A model generated the notes under the pieces. The model worked only from the letters and a program-made list of their open reading frames with translations, did not search any database and had not been told where the DNA came from. From contig NZ_FOAF01000003.1 in the NCBI RefSeq assembly GCF_900109575.1, forward strand, positions 62,001 to 126,000: a stretch of DNA of 64,000 bases, given 5' to 3'. Both the position numbers and the translations under genes were made by a program. The stretch is from Olivibacter domesticus. GTDB lineage: Bacteria > Bacteroidota > Bacteroidia > Sphingobacteriales > Sphingobacteriaceae. Every line of letters begins with the position of its first letter. The stretch's first letter is position 1. Shown here in pieces: positions 53,658-63,118 of this stretch.

Positions 53658-56600
53658 TTAATTAGCTAGCTCTTGTAAAAGTAACACTGCTTCATCAACA
53701 CTTTGAATTCTTTCAAAACCTATCCGTAAGCTGCCTTTCACTTCTTTAAGATTACAAATAGACGGGTTTTGCTGTACAAATTGCAACACGCTCCCAAATT
53801 GTTCACTTTCAAAGTAAGGCGACTTCTTGTTACTAATAAAATAGCCTCTTAATATGTTCTTTTTGTAAGAAATTTTCTCAAAACCAATTTTCTTTCCATA
53901 CCACTGCAATCGTAATGTATTCATCAATTCCTTAACTGGCAGAGGAACAGGTCCGAATCGATCTCTCAATTCTTTCTCAAACACTGCAATTTCATCTTCA
54001 TCTTTCAATTCCGCTAGCTGGTTGTAGAGATTGTATCGTTCTCCAACATTGGTAACATAAGAATCGGGTATGTAGACCTCTAAATCGGTATCAACCTGCG
54101 TAAAATTAACATATGTTCTTACTTTATCATCTTTAAATAAGCCTTCAAACTCGTCATCTTTCAATTCTTGAATAGCCTCATCTAATATTTTATGATACAT
54201 TTCGAAACCAATTTCAGCTATGAAACCACTCTGTTCGGCCCCTAACAAATTGCCACTTCCTCTTATATCCAAATCTCTCATCGCAACGTTAAAACCACTA
54301 CCTAGCTCACTGAACTCTTCTATTGCACTTAATCTCTTACGGGCTTCAGGAGTTAGCGTAGATAGCGGAGGACTCAAGAGATAGCAAAATGCCTTTTTGT
54401 TTGATCGCCCTACCCGACCACGCATTTGATGCAAATCACTCAAACCAAACATATGTGCATGATTGATAATTATTGTATTAGCATTAGGAATATCGAGCCC
54501 CGCTTCGATAATTGTTGTGGCCACTAAAACATCATATTCATTATTAATGAATTTAAGCATTACATCTTCTAGTGCATCCCCCTCCAGTTGGCCATGGGCA
54601 ACACCGCAACGCGCTTGCGGCACCAACTTTGTGATCATGCCCCCGAGTTGCTTAAGGTCTTGGACCCTATTGTGGATAAAGAAGACCTGTCCACCCCTAT
54701 TAATTTCAAACGCAACAGCCTCTTGAATTAATTTCTCATTAAATATATGGAGTTCTGTTTGAACAGGTTGTCTATTTGGCGGAGGAGTACTAATTATACT
54801 TAAATCACGTGCTCCCATTAAAGAAAAATGGAGTGTTCTTGGGATAGGTGTTGCCGTAAGTGTAAGCGTATCTACATTTACTCTAAGCTGTTTTAGCTTC
54901 TCTTTCACGCCAACACCAAATTTTTGTTCCTCGTCTATAACTAGCAGCCCTAGATCCTTAAATTTAATGTCCTTAGATACCAGTCTATGCGTTCCTATGA
55001 TGATGTCAACTTCTCCTCTTGATAAGCGCTGCAATGTTTCTTTAATCTGCTTTGCTGTTTTAAATCTATTTATATAATCGATGTTACAAGGAAAGTTCTT
55101 TAATCGCTCCGAAAATGTTCTGAAATGCTGCGAGGCCAAAATAGTTGTCGGAACTAATACGGCTACCTGTTTACTATCGGCTACCGATTTAAAAGCAGCT
55201 CGGATCGCTACCTCGGTCTTTCCAAAACCTACATCTCCACATACTAACCTATCCATCGGATGGGGCGCCTCCATATCTCGCTTTACATCTGCAGTAGCCT
55301 TCTCCTGATCTGGCGTATCTTCATAGATAAAAGATGCTTCAAGCTCCGTTTGTAAATAGGTATCTGGCAGGAAAGCATTTCCTGTTTGTGCCTTACGTTG
55401 CGCATAGAGCTTTATCAGGTCTCGGGCAATATCTTTAACTTTTTTTTTGGTGGTTTTCTTCAGCTTTTCCCAGGTATCTGTGCCTAATTTATTCATTTTG
55501 GGCACTGTTCCTTCTTTTCCTGAGTATTTACTTATACGATTTAATGAGTTGATATTGACATAGAGTAGATCGTTATCCGCGTAAACTAAACGAATCATTT
55601 CTTGCATCTTCCCGTTAACCTCTACTTTTTCCAAGCCAGCGTATTTCCCTATACCGTGATCTATGTGTGTAATATAGTCACCTGTTTTTAAATCTTTTAG
55701 CTCCTTCAAGGTAATAGCTTGTGAGCGCGCATACCCTTTTTTATGTTTATATTTATAGTACCTATCAAAAATTTGGTGGTCCGTATAGCAAACTAATTTC
55801 AAATTTTCATCCACAAATCCTTCTCGAAGAGCCAAGTTTATTGGCGTAAATTTTACCTGCTTGTCGAGATCATCCAATATCGCAAAAAGTCGTTCGATTT
55901 GTTTAGGAGAATCGCTGAAGATATAATTATGCATTCCTCGTGTGTCGTTCTCCTTTATATTATGTATAAGAAGATTGAAATCTTTATTAAAAGATGGTTG
56001 AGGCCGATATTCAAAGTTTATCTGATGATCTGCTTCATAGAAGAATTGTTTTCCAAATTCCACAACTGGAAAATCCTGTAACATATTCGCCAAGATTTTG
56101 CTGTCACTAAAGCTAAATTTCGGATCAATCCAATCAGGATTATGTTCTTTGTCAGTTGCAGAAAGGGCTGCCCATAATTTAGTGGCCTCTTTATACCCCT
56201 TCTGTATTATATCTATTGTAAATTGAACATCTTTTATCCATATAGCTGCTTCACGATCAATAAATTCCAATAATGAAATATTATTTTCAGTTAAGAACTT
56301 CGCTTGAACATTGGGAACAATTGTTACTGTATGAATTTTGTTTACGGAGAGCTGGTTTTCCGTATCGAAAGTCCGAATACTTTCTACTAAATCGCCAAAA
56401 AACTCAACTCTATAAGGCAAGTCATTTGAAAAGGAAAATATATCAACGATCCCACCTCTTATAGCAAATTGGCCAGGCTCAAACACAAAATCAACCCTTT
56501 CGAAATCATATTCAATTAAAAACTCATTTATGAAATCGATATCCAGTTTTGCATTCTCGAGTATCTCAAGTGTATTTTTAATTAGTTCGTTACGATTAAT

Positions 56601-57005
56601 AACCTTTTCGGCTAATGCCTCCGGATAAGTCACTACCATTTTGGGTAATTCAGAGATATGCGTAAGCGTGTTCAAGGTTTCAGCTCTCTGCAATACATGC
56701 AAGCTATCTGCTTGTGTGAAATCGAATGATTTACGATAAGAAGATGGAAAAAATAAAACCTGTCGATTTAAAAGCCCTTCTAAATCACTTAAAAAAAATG
56801 CCGCCTCTTCATAATCGGGAAGCACAAAAATGAAAGGTCTCTGTTGAAGGTTATAGGAAGAAACAGCGACCATGGCATCTGCTGATCCAATTAAGCCTCG
56901 CAGTTGGATCCGAGTATTTTTATTTTGAAGGGCCTTTGTTAAAGAGTTAACCTGTTGGCTTTCCTTGTATTGTTCTAAAATTTGTTGAATAGTCACCTTA
57001 TACAA
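53658..57005 (-). CDS. mfd: Transcription-repair coupling factor
   Basis: 1115 residues. In order: UvrB-homology/damage-recruitment part (about 1-320), the RNAP-interacting CarD-like domain (about 435-500; GDYITHIDHGIGKYAGLEKV), then RecG-like helicase domains with Walker A VCGDVGFGKTEVAIRAAF, DEEQ box VIDEEQKFGVG, TATPIPRTLHFSLMGARDLS and a TRG-motif region QMRGRVGRSNKKAFCYLL, and a C-terminal TRCF domain. It displaces stalled RNA polymerase and recruits UvrA. Confidence 0.97.
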   Translation of the reverse strand: MYKVTIQQILEQYKESQQVNSLTKALQNKNTRIQLRGLIGSADAMVAVSSYNLQQRPFIFVLPDYEEAAFFLSDLEGLLNRQVLFFPSSYRKSFDFTQADSLHVLQRAETLNTLTHISELPKMVVTYPEALAEKVINRNELIKNTLEILENAKLDIDFINEFLIEYDFERVDFVFEPGQFAIRGGIVDIFSFSNDLPYRVEFFGDLVESIRTFDTENQLSVNKIHTVTIVPNVQAKFLTENNISLLEFIDREAAIWIKDVQFTIDIIQKGYKEATKLWAALSATDKEHNPDWIDPKFSFSDSKILANMLQDFPVVEFGKQFFYEADHQINFEYRPQPSFNKDFNLLIHNIKENDTRGMHNYIFSDSPKQIERLFAILDDLDKQVKFTPINLALREGFVDENLKLVCYTDHQIFDRYYKYKHKKGYARSQAITLKELKDLKTGDYITHIDHGIGKYAGLEKVEVNGKMQEMIRLVYADNDLLYVNINSLNRISKYSGKEGTVPKMNKLGTDTWEKLKKTTKKKVKDIARDLIKLYAQRKAQTGNAFLPDTYLQTELEASFIYEDTPDQEKATADVKRDMEAPHPMDRLVCGDVGFGKTEVAIRAAFKSVADSKQVAVLVPTTILASQHFRTFSERLKNFPCNIDYINRFKTAKQIKETLQRLSRGEVDIIIGTHRLVSKDIKFKDLGLLVIDEEQKFGVGVKEKLKQLRVNVDTLTLTATPIPRTLHFSLMGARDLSIISTPPPNRQPVQTELHIFNEKLIQEAVAFEINRGGQVFFIHNRVQDLKQLGGMITKLVPQARCGVAHGQLEGDALEDVMLKFINNEYDVLVATTIIEAGLDIPNANTIIINHAHMFGLSDLHQMRGRVGRSNKKAFCYLLSPPLSTLTPEARKRLSAIEEFSELGSGFNVAMRDLDIRGSGNLLGAEQSGFIAEIGFEMYHKILDEAIQELKDDEFEGLFKDDKVRTYVNFTQVDTDLEVYIPDSYVTNVGERYNLYNQLAELKDEDEIAVFEKELRDRFGPVPLPVKELMNTLRLQWYGKKIGFEKISYKKNILRGYFISNKKSPYFESEQFGSVLQFVQQNPSICNLKEVKGSLRIGFERIQSVDEAVLLLQELAN

Positions 57006-57031
57006 AGATAGAAATTATTGAGAAAGGGATC

Positions 57032-58258
57032 TCACTCTGCCCCCTTTAATTGTTCCATATTTTTTACACTCAACCGGGAAGAGATCGCTGAAGCAATTCC
57101 AGATACAAGTACAACGGTAAAAAATACAAGTAAAAAATCCGTCAAACGCATTGACACAGGATAAACGTCAGTAATGATGCTTTCTGTACCCATACGAACC
57201 AGACCGAAATGTTGTTGTAGAATGCAAAAAAAACAACCTAACAATAGTCCTCCAATACAGCCAATCATAGAAATAAACATTCCTTCGAAAAAAAAGATTT
57301 GTTTAATTAATCGTTTAGAGGCTCCTAAACTATTGAGAACAGATACATCTTTTTGCTTATCAATAACAAGCATCGTTAAAGAGCCTACAATATTAAACGC
57401 TGCAATAACCAGCACAAAAGCTAAAATAAAAAACACCCCCCATTTCTCTGTATTTAATAGCTTATAAAGCTCTGGATTTTGCTGTACTCTAGTTTTTATT
57501 AAATATTTTTCACCGAGGGTTTCTTCCAAGTCTCGCTTCACCTTATTTAAATTCTTCCGATTTTTTAAATTAATCTCAATAGCAGAAACTTCATCATATT
57601 CGCCTAATACATCTCTCGCGAAATTAATAGGCACCATGATAATATCATCTAGTTGTTGTTGTGCTTTAAACACCGCAGCAGGAGAAATGCTCCGCATCGT
57701 AAATTCTTCTGTTGGGTTCAGTGCATTTGTTACATTTTTATTCGGCGAGAAAATTTCTATTTCAGTCATCACATTATTTAAACTAATCCCGAGATTGCTG
57801 AAGACTGCTGCACCTAATACCGCATAATTTAAGTCGCCTTCTTTTAAGAAAAAGGAGCCATCCCATAATAAACTATCCATATCTTTAGTTATGCCGTAGT
57901 TAACATCCACCCCCTTAAGGGTTCCAATATATTGATAGTCATGGTATTTAACCAGCACTTTTTCTTGAAGTATGTTATTATAATCTAATATGCGGGGGTC
58001 ATCTTTTATTCTTTTAAATACAGGCGTATTTGCATTAAATACTTTTCCTTCCACTGGCTCTATTCTAAGTTCAGAGGTAAAGGAACTGTACATACTTAAC
58101 ACAAGGTTTTCCAATCCGTTATAAGCCGACAGAATGATTATTAGGGCGCCACTCGCAACGAGCACACCGATCATACTGATGCTCGAAATCACATTGATAG
58201 CATTAACTGATTTTTTTGATAATAGGTAACGCCTGGCAATAAAAACAGCAGTATTCAT
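57032..58258 (-). CDS. FtsX/LolC-E-like ABC transporter permease
   Basis: 408 residues. One N-terminal membrane helix follows FIARRYLLSKKSVNAINVIS, then a large periplasmic MacB-like domain (about 50-260), then three helices with LAFVLVIAAFNIVGSLTMLVI and SVLNSLGASKRLIKQIFFFEG. This is the LolC/LolE layout, suggesting lipoprotein release from the inner membrane. The ATPase gene is not nearby. I chose ATG 58258 (MNTAVFIARRYL); the longer frame overlaps the upstream gene. Confidence 0.9.
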   Translation of the reverse strand: MNTAVFIARRYLLSKKSVNAINVISSISMIGVLVASGALIIILSAYNGLENLVLSMYSSFTSELRIEPVEGKVFNANTPVFKRIKDDPRILDYNNILQEKVLVKYHDYQYIGTLKGVDVNYGITKDMDSLLWDGSFFLKEGDLNYAVLGAAVFSNLGISLNNVMTEIEIFSPNKNVTNALNPTEEFTMRSISPAAVFKAQQQLDDIIMVPINFARDVLGEYDEVSAIEINLKNRKNLNKVKRDLEETLGEKYLIKTRVQQNPELYKLLNTEKWGVFFILAFVLVIAAFNIVGSLTMLVIDKQKDVSVLNSLGASKRLIKQIFFFEGMFISMIGCIGGLLLGCFFCILQQHFGLVRMGTESIITDVYPVSMRLTDFLLVFFTVVLVSGIASAISSRLSVKNMEQLKGAE

Positions 58259-58268
58259 ATTTTTACCT

Positions 58269-58910
58269 TTAGCCTCGAACAAAAGGATTACTAAGCTTTT
58301 CTTTTCCAATGGTTGTTTCGGGGCCATGTCCGGGAAACACAATGGTATCATCGGCTAAAGTATATAACTTTTCCTTGATATTCTTTAATAACTGTTGGTG
58401 ATTGCCTCCAGGTAAATCTGTACGGCCGATACTTCCATTAAATAATACATCTCCGCCAATAAGAATATTGTCTTTGGGGCTATGAAAACATAAGTGACCT
58501 GGCGAATGCCCAGGAGCAAAGATTAGCTGTAAAACACTATCGCCAAAACGAATTTCTCCCTCAGCCTTCAGAAAGTCTTCCGGAATAGGGGATTGCTCAT
58601 ATCTTAATCCGAACATAGGCGCACGGACCTGTACATCAGATAGAACCGCAGCCTCATTTTCATGGAAGTACGGTATAAGGCCATAACGTTCATATACAAA
58701 TTTATTTCCTAAAACATGATCTACATGGCAATGCGTATTTAAAAGCAATGTTGGTTTTAACTGCTTTGTTTTAATAAATTCAGCTACTTCCGACTCTTCT
58801 TTCACTGTATACATTCCCGCATCAATAATTACGCACGCACTGCTCTGATCATACAGTACATAAGTGTTTTCGGAAAAGGGATTATTCTCGAACCTTTTTA
58901 TTTGTATCAT
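58269..58910 (-). CDS. MBL-fold metallo-hydrolase (glyoxalase II-like)
   Basis: About 213 residues with the zinc motif LLNTHCHVDHVLG, PGHSPGHLCFHSP, IGGDVLFNGSIGRTDLPGG and FPGHGPETTIG. It resembles YcbL/glyoxalase II-type hydrolases. The substrate is unknown, perhaps thioesters. The start is ATG 58910 (MIQIKRFENNPF). It ends 10 nt before the permease gene. Confidence 0.92.
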   Translation of the reverse strand: MIQIKRFENNPFSENTYVLYDQSSACVIIDAGMYTVKEESEVAEFIKTKQLKPTLLLNTHCHVDHVLGNKFVYERYGLIPYFHENEAAVLSDVQVRAPMFGLRYEQSPIPEDFLKAEGEIRFGDSVLQLIFAPGHSPGHLCFHSPKDNILIGGDVLFNGSIGRTDLPGGNHQQLLKNIKEKLYTLADDTIVFPGHGPETTIGKEKLSNPFVRG

Positions 58911-58946
58911 AATACAAGCAAACTTAGGTAAAATAGTCAAAAAAGT

Positions 58947-59531
58947 CTATTTCCACCTTGCCGATTTAATCATTGCATATATATCCTCTTTCAAAAAATC
59001 TAACACCGGTTGTATCGAGTCTGTTTGAGGTTTCTCATTAAAATAGAGCGCTCCTCTTAGATAATTTCTGGAACTGTCTGTTAAAAAGAATTGTGAAGAT
59101 GATGCACTGTTTCCTTGAATGGAATAAAGAATCCCATACATATGATGATCTGGCATTGATATGAGCGCTTCGTCAATCGCCGTAGCTTTTACAGTATGCT
59201 TAAAGGCAAATGTATGTGCATCTTCCACCAATGCATTAAGGGCTGTTTCGGACGTTATCTTATAGTAACTAAGGTGTAGACGCGCATTAAATGTGGGAAA
59301 GACGATATCCATCCAACATGGCTTGGCATTTGGCGCTGTGTCTATTTCTATTTTTGCATATTTGGGATATTCAAAAGCAAAACTACAAGCTCCATTATAA
59401 ATATTATATTGTTTGGGAGGTAATTTAATGCGGAAATAGCCTCTGGGTTTAGGAGCATAGTCATTCGCGCAAGAAACAGCCAATCCAGTAAGCAATAAAA
59501 AGATAAAGGATCTGTATATGCTGTTAATCAC
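58947..59531 (-). CDS. gldD: Gliding motility lipoprotein GldD
   Basis: A lipoprotein signal (LLTGLAVSC, Cys21) is followed by the GldD pattern YAPKPRGYFRIKLPPKQY, CSFAFEYPKYAKIE, PCWMDIVFPTFNARLHLSY and YSIQGNSASSSQFFLTDS. GldD is needed for gliding and type IX secretion in Flavobacterium, but the gene is widespread in non-gliding Bacteroidota, so gliding is not implied. Its usual partner gldE is not in this window. Confidence 0.93.
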   Translation of the reverse strand: MINSIYRSFIFLLLTGLAVSCANDYAPKPRGYFRIKLPPKQYNIYNGACSFAFEYPKYAKIEIDTAPNAKPCWMDIVFPTFNARLHLSYYKITSETALNALVEDAHTFAFKHTVKATAIDEALISMPDHHMYGILYSIQGNSASSSQFFLTDSSRNYLRGALYFNEKPQTDSIQPVLDFLKEDIYAMIKSARWK

Positions 59532-59564
59532 GTTAATTTCTCTAAAATTTATTTTTATTCCGTA

Positions 59565-60347
59565 TCACGAGTTCCAGATATCCCAATTTTTTTCCGCCTG
59601 CAAATGCAACATTTCCAAACCATTTTTGATTTTAGCCCCTCTTTCTTTTCCTTCTTTTAAAAAGGCCGTTTCTTCTGGATTATATACCAGATCATAAAGC
59701 AAGTGTTTATTACCGATATATTCGTACGGTATTTCGGGCTTTTCCTCGATCTTCGGGTAGGTTCCTAAAGGCGTAGTATTAATAACTAATGTATGTGCCT
59801 CAATAATCTCGCGGTCTAGCTGTTCATATGAAAACTGTTTAGCATTTGCTCTTCTAGAAACAACTTCATAATCAATTCCTAGTTTCTTAAGCACATAAAA
59901 AACAGCTCTAGCAGCACCTCCATTACCCAACACTAATGCCTTTGTATGGTGTTTCTTAAGAAGAGGTTTTAATGATTCTTCAAAACCGTATACATCTGTA
60001 TTATACCCTTCTAGTTGCACCTTTTTCATACACATTTCACCGCTAAAAAAGGATTCTACAGGATTTGACTTGACAATTTTAATACAGTTTACAGCATCAA
60101 TCTCTTTTGCTTCTGGTGATATTTTATCTAAATAAAACATAACACCTATTTTGTGGGGTATAGTAACATTAAGCCCACATAACTCAGGTTGTTGTTTTAA
60201 AAGATCCGGAAGATCACTAATATTTTGAAGAGGAAGCAGTTCATAATGATACTCTTTTAGCCCTTCTTTTTCGAATTTATCATTAAAATATTGCTTGGAA
60301 AATGAGTGCTTAAGCGGATATCCAATCAATCCAAATTTCTTCATCAC
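59565..60347 (-). CDS. aroE: Shikimate dehydrogenase
   Basis: It reduces 3-dehydroshikimate in aromatic amino acid synthesis. The substrate-binding domain has GLIGYPLKHSFSKQYFND and GLNVTIPHKIGVMFYLD (catalytic Lys), then EIDAVNCIK and the NADP loop ALVLGNGGAARAVFYVLKK. The 260-residue length fits. The second Met (MKKFGLIG) is the likely start. It lies 88 nt after the phosphosulfolactate synthase gene. Confidence 0.95.
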   Translation of the reverse strand: MMKKFGLIGYPLKHSFSKQYFNDKFEKEGLKEYHYELLPLQNISDLPDLLKQQPELCGLNVTIPHKIGVMFYLDKISPEAKEIDAVNCIKIVKSNPVESFFSGEMCMKKVQLEGYNTDVYGFEESLKPLLKKHHTKALVLGNGGAARAVFYVLKKLGIDYEVVSRRANAKQFSYEQLDREIIEAHTLVINTTPLGTYPKIEEKPEIPYEYIGNKHLLYDLVYNPEETAFLKEGKERGAKIKNGLEMLHLQAEKNWDIWNS

Positions 60348-60434
60348 TAAAACTAAAATTGTTTAATTTATTAAACATGTCACTACAACAGCTGTGTAAC
60401 AAGCGAAAAATAACTATGTTTTGATTCTCCATAT

Positions 60435-61196
60435 TTAAATAGAGATAAAATGATTAAATGTATCTCCACGCAAACCCAAACGAATTGTTTCTAAAGGAAT
60501 TACCTCCTGAGGAGCAATATTCCCTAAATTAACGTTGCTTCCTATTAACTTTATGAACCAAACCTGTTGTGCCTTTATTGGTGCTTCCCAAATAATAGAT
60601 TCTTGTGGCACTTGTGTCAAAATTTCATCTATTAAGCCCTGCCTCACTTCGCCTGTTTCTCTATAAATCCCTACATTACCACTCTCTCTTGCCTCAGCAA
60701 TCACTTTCCAGGAGCCTGCTTGTATTTCGGCCTTTATCAGTTCAATCCAACGATAAGGTGCAATAATTTTTTTATCATCCTTAGATCCTACCTCCGAAAT
60801 TACGGTTACTTGTTTACTTAAGATATCAATGTATTTGCATTTTTCCTCATGAGGCAATTCTATGGAACCATCCGAAATTTCAGCAAACTCCATTTTAAAT
60901 CTGTCTAGCACTCTTCGATACTCATCAAATTGATTTCTCACCAAAAAAGCTTCAAAAAGGGTTCCTCCAAAATAAAAAGGCATTTGCGCATCACGATAAA
61001 TCTGTAGTTTTTCTTCAAGCTTTGGAGTAACCAAGGATGTTGCCCAACCAAGTTTAACTATATCTGTATGGGGAGCCCCTACCTCGATAAAATCTTGGGC
61101 TTGTCTTGTGCTCATACCTTTATCCATCACCATCGTTATCCCATTATTCCTTGGCTTGAGAGTCCGGATTGGGATGTTGTTTAACTCAAAGTTCAT
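60435..61196 (-). CDS. Phosphosulfolactate synthase (ComA family)
   Basis: A TIM-barrel of 253 residues with MVMDKGMSTRQAQDFIEVG, IVKLGWATSLV, PFYFGGTLFEAFLVRNQ, FAEISDGSIELPHEEKCKYI and VISEVGSKDD. The family adds sulfite to phosphoenolpyruvate to give phosphosulfolactate, the first step of coenzyme M synthesis in methanogens. In Bacteroidota it is found without a coenzyme M pathway, so sulfolactate or sulfonolipid metabolism is a more likely destination. That is inference. Confidence 0.9.
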   Translation of the reverse strand: MNFELNNIPIRTLKPRNNGITMVMDKGMSTRQAQDFIEVGAPHTDIVKLGWATSLVTPKLEEKLQIYRDAQMPFYFGGTLFEAFLVRNQFDEYRRVLDRFKMEFAEISDGSIELPHEEKCKYIDILSKQVTVISEVGSKDDKKIIAPYRWIELIKAEIQAGSWKVIAEARESGNVGIYRETGEVRQGLIDEILTQVPQESIIWEAPIKAQQVWFIKLIGSNVNLGNIAPQEVIPLETIRLGLRGDTFNHFISI

Positions 61197-61259
61197 AGGA
61201 ATGCAAAGGTGAAAAAAAAAATCAACACTGTAATACTTTCGTGTTGATTAATTGTAATG

Positions 61260-62663
61260 TTAGCGTGTAAATTTATTGATAATCTCGAGAATCACCTTAT
61301 TATCTTGCAATTGAGGAAGGTACTCAAACAATATATGATATTTTTCGGGATCAGCGGTAAGGGCTAATTCTAAGTAATTAAGCGCCTCCGTGTATTTTCC
61401 CGAAGCGAACATGTAAGCAACCATTCTGTAATATAGTTCGGCAGCATCCGGATTATTCTTAATAGCTTCAGAAATAACCTCGATTGCTTGACTTAATTTT
61501 TCTTGTTCATATAATATCGACGAGTAGTCCAACCAAGCTTCAATATCCAATGGATTAAGCTCAACAACTCGCTCATAGGCGGCTTCTGCCTCACTTATTT
61601 GTTTTAGTTTATAGCGGGCGTCCGCAATCGCAAACCAATATTCCGGATTTTGATCGTCTATATCGAGTGCTTTCTTATAAAAATGCAAGGATTCAAAGTA
61701 TCGTTCTTCATAATCTAACGTAACACCAATGCCAAACCATCCGTCACCCAGTTTAGGGTCAATTTTAACCGCTTTTTTATAATAGGATCGCGCATCATCC
61801 ATTTGTTCGAGCTTCTCATAACATTCACCAATCGCACAATACGTTTCAGCGCTCGGTGGCTCATATTCAAATGTTTGCTTATAAACATCTATCGCATCCG
61901 AATACCTATCTAGGTTTACCAAAGCATTTCCTTTGTTGAAATAGGCCGATGCAAAGTTTTCCTTTATTAAAATAGCATAATCGTATGCATCAATAGCTTT
62001 TTCGTACAAGCTAAGCTTGTGATAAGCATTTCCTAAATTATACCAAGCAGCGTAAGAGTAAGGTTCATTATCAATATACTGAAGATAGAAACTAATACTT
62101 TCTTCTTGTCTATCCAACACATCATAACAAAAGGCCAGTTCATACAAAGCCTCTTGATTTTCCATATTTACCTGTAAACTCTTTTTTAGGTATTTTACTG
62201 CCTGTTCATAGTCGCCCTTATTTTGAAAAAGCATGGCCATCTGAAGGTAAATTTCATCAGGACTTTCAGTTAGAGACAATGCCTTTTCTAGGTTTTCTAT
62301 TGCTTCTTCGTAACGATCTATACTTCCTAAAATGCCACCGCGAATCAAATAAATATCAGGTTCGGAAGCCTCCAGTAATTCTGCCTTATCTAAAGCCTTC
62401 AAAGCAAGATCTATTTGATTCGTAATTGAATATAATTGAGCCTGTTTAATAAAAAAAACGGCAGCAAACGGATGTTGGTTAACCGCATAATCCACTACCT
62501 GAAGCGCTTTTATGGGATCATTTTTCTCCATATAATAATCAATAATTCCTTCAAAAGCCTGAGCATCGAAAAAATATTGATCTTCGTTACGAATCATCTC
62601 TTCATAACGTTCAACTGAAAACTTAGGGTCTTCAGAAAATTCAAAGTCAAAATCGTCTTCCAT
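61260..62663 (-). CDS. TPR-repeat protein (soluble)
   Basis: About 467 residues, without a signal peptide. After an acidic N-terminus (MEDDFDFEFSEDPKFSVERY) come about ten TPR units, for instance QMAMLFQNKGDYEQAVKYLK, YNLGNAYHKLSLYEKAIDAY and GIGVTLDYEERYFESLHFYK. A protein-interaction scaffold is likely; the partner is unknown. I chose ATG 62663, as the extra 14 residues of the longer frame look unrelated. It heads the long leftward run of genes. Confidence 0.88.
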   Translation of the reverse strand: MEDDFDFEFSEDPKFSVERYEEMIRNEDQYFFDAQAFEGIIDYYMEKNDPIKALQVVDYAVNQHPFAAVFFIKQAQLYSITNQIDLALKALDKAELLEASEPDIYLIRGGILGSIDRYEEAIENLEKALSLTESPDEIYLQMAMLFQNKGDYEQAVKYLKKSLQVNMENQEALYELAFCYDVLDRQEESISFYLQYIDNEPYSYAAWYNLGNAYHKLSLYEKAIDAYDYAILIKENFASAYFNKGNALVNLDRYSDAIDVYKQTFEYEPPSAETYCAIGECYEKLEQMDDARSYYKKAVKIDPKLGDGWFGIGVTLDYEERYFESLHFYKKALDIDDQNPEYWFAIADARYKLKQISEAEAAYERVVELNPLDIEAWLDYSSILYEQEKLSQAIEVISEAIKNNPDAAELYYRMVAYMFASGKYTEALNYLELALTADPEKYHILFEYLPQLQDNKVILEIINKFTR

Positions 62664-62705
62664 CGCATTTAATATTAGTACGTCAGTTACTCTTTTAAGC
62701 TCCAA

Positions 62706-63118
62706 ATCATATCTCTTTATGAATATGAAAGAAACACTATCTGCAATGAATCAAGATTGAATACAATCAACAAAGTGCTCAACTTATTTCACTTGCTGAT
62801 GAATTTATGCCTTCAAATTACTTCTTAAACCATTACTTTAACAATTTAGTTTTCCACAAAAAACCACCTAAACCCCCAAACATCTGTACTTGAGGTGTTT
62901 AAATTGTTGTTTTTTGTTAAGTAATCCTTAATTCTTTTAATTCTCACCAGCAGAGGCCTATTGCAGATATAAAACATCCAACTAATCCTTCCTTACAAAT
63001 TTACGCAAAATTGTTATTATATGCAATTTTCCCCTGGAGCCAACATGACTTCTTATTTCGTAATTTTATCTTTAGGTTTGTATTTCATTCATGAAAACAA
63101 AAAACACCAAATATAAAT
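62706..63118. other. Intergenic region with a terminator-shaped structure
   Basis: No gene is visible. AACAATTTA (62840-62848) and TAAATTGTT (62900-62908) pair perfectly, AAACcACCT (62861-62869) and AGGTGTTT (62893-62900) stack inside, and a T-run follows (62910-62915). No rightward gene precedes it. TAGGTTTG at 63073-63080 fits a -7 box for the dehydrogenase gene, without an evident -33 element. Confidence 0.4.
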
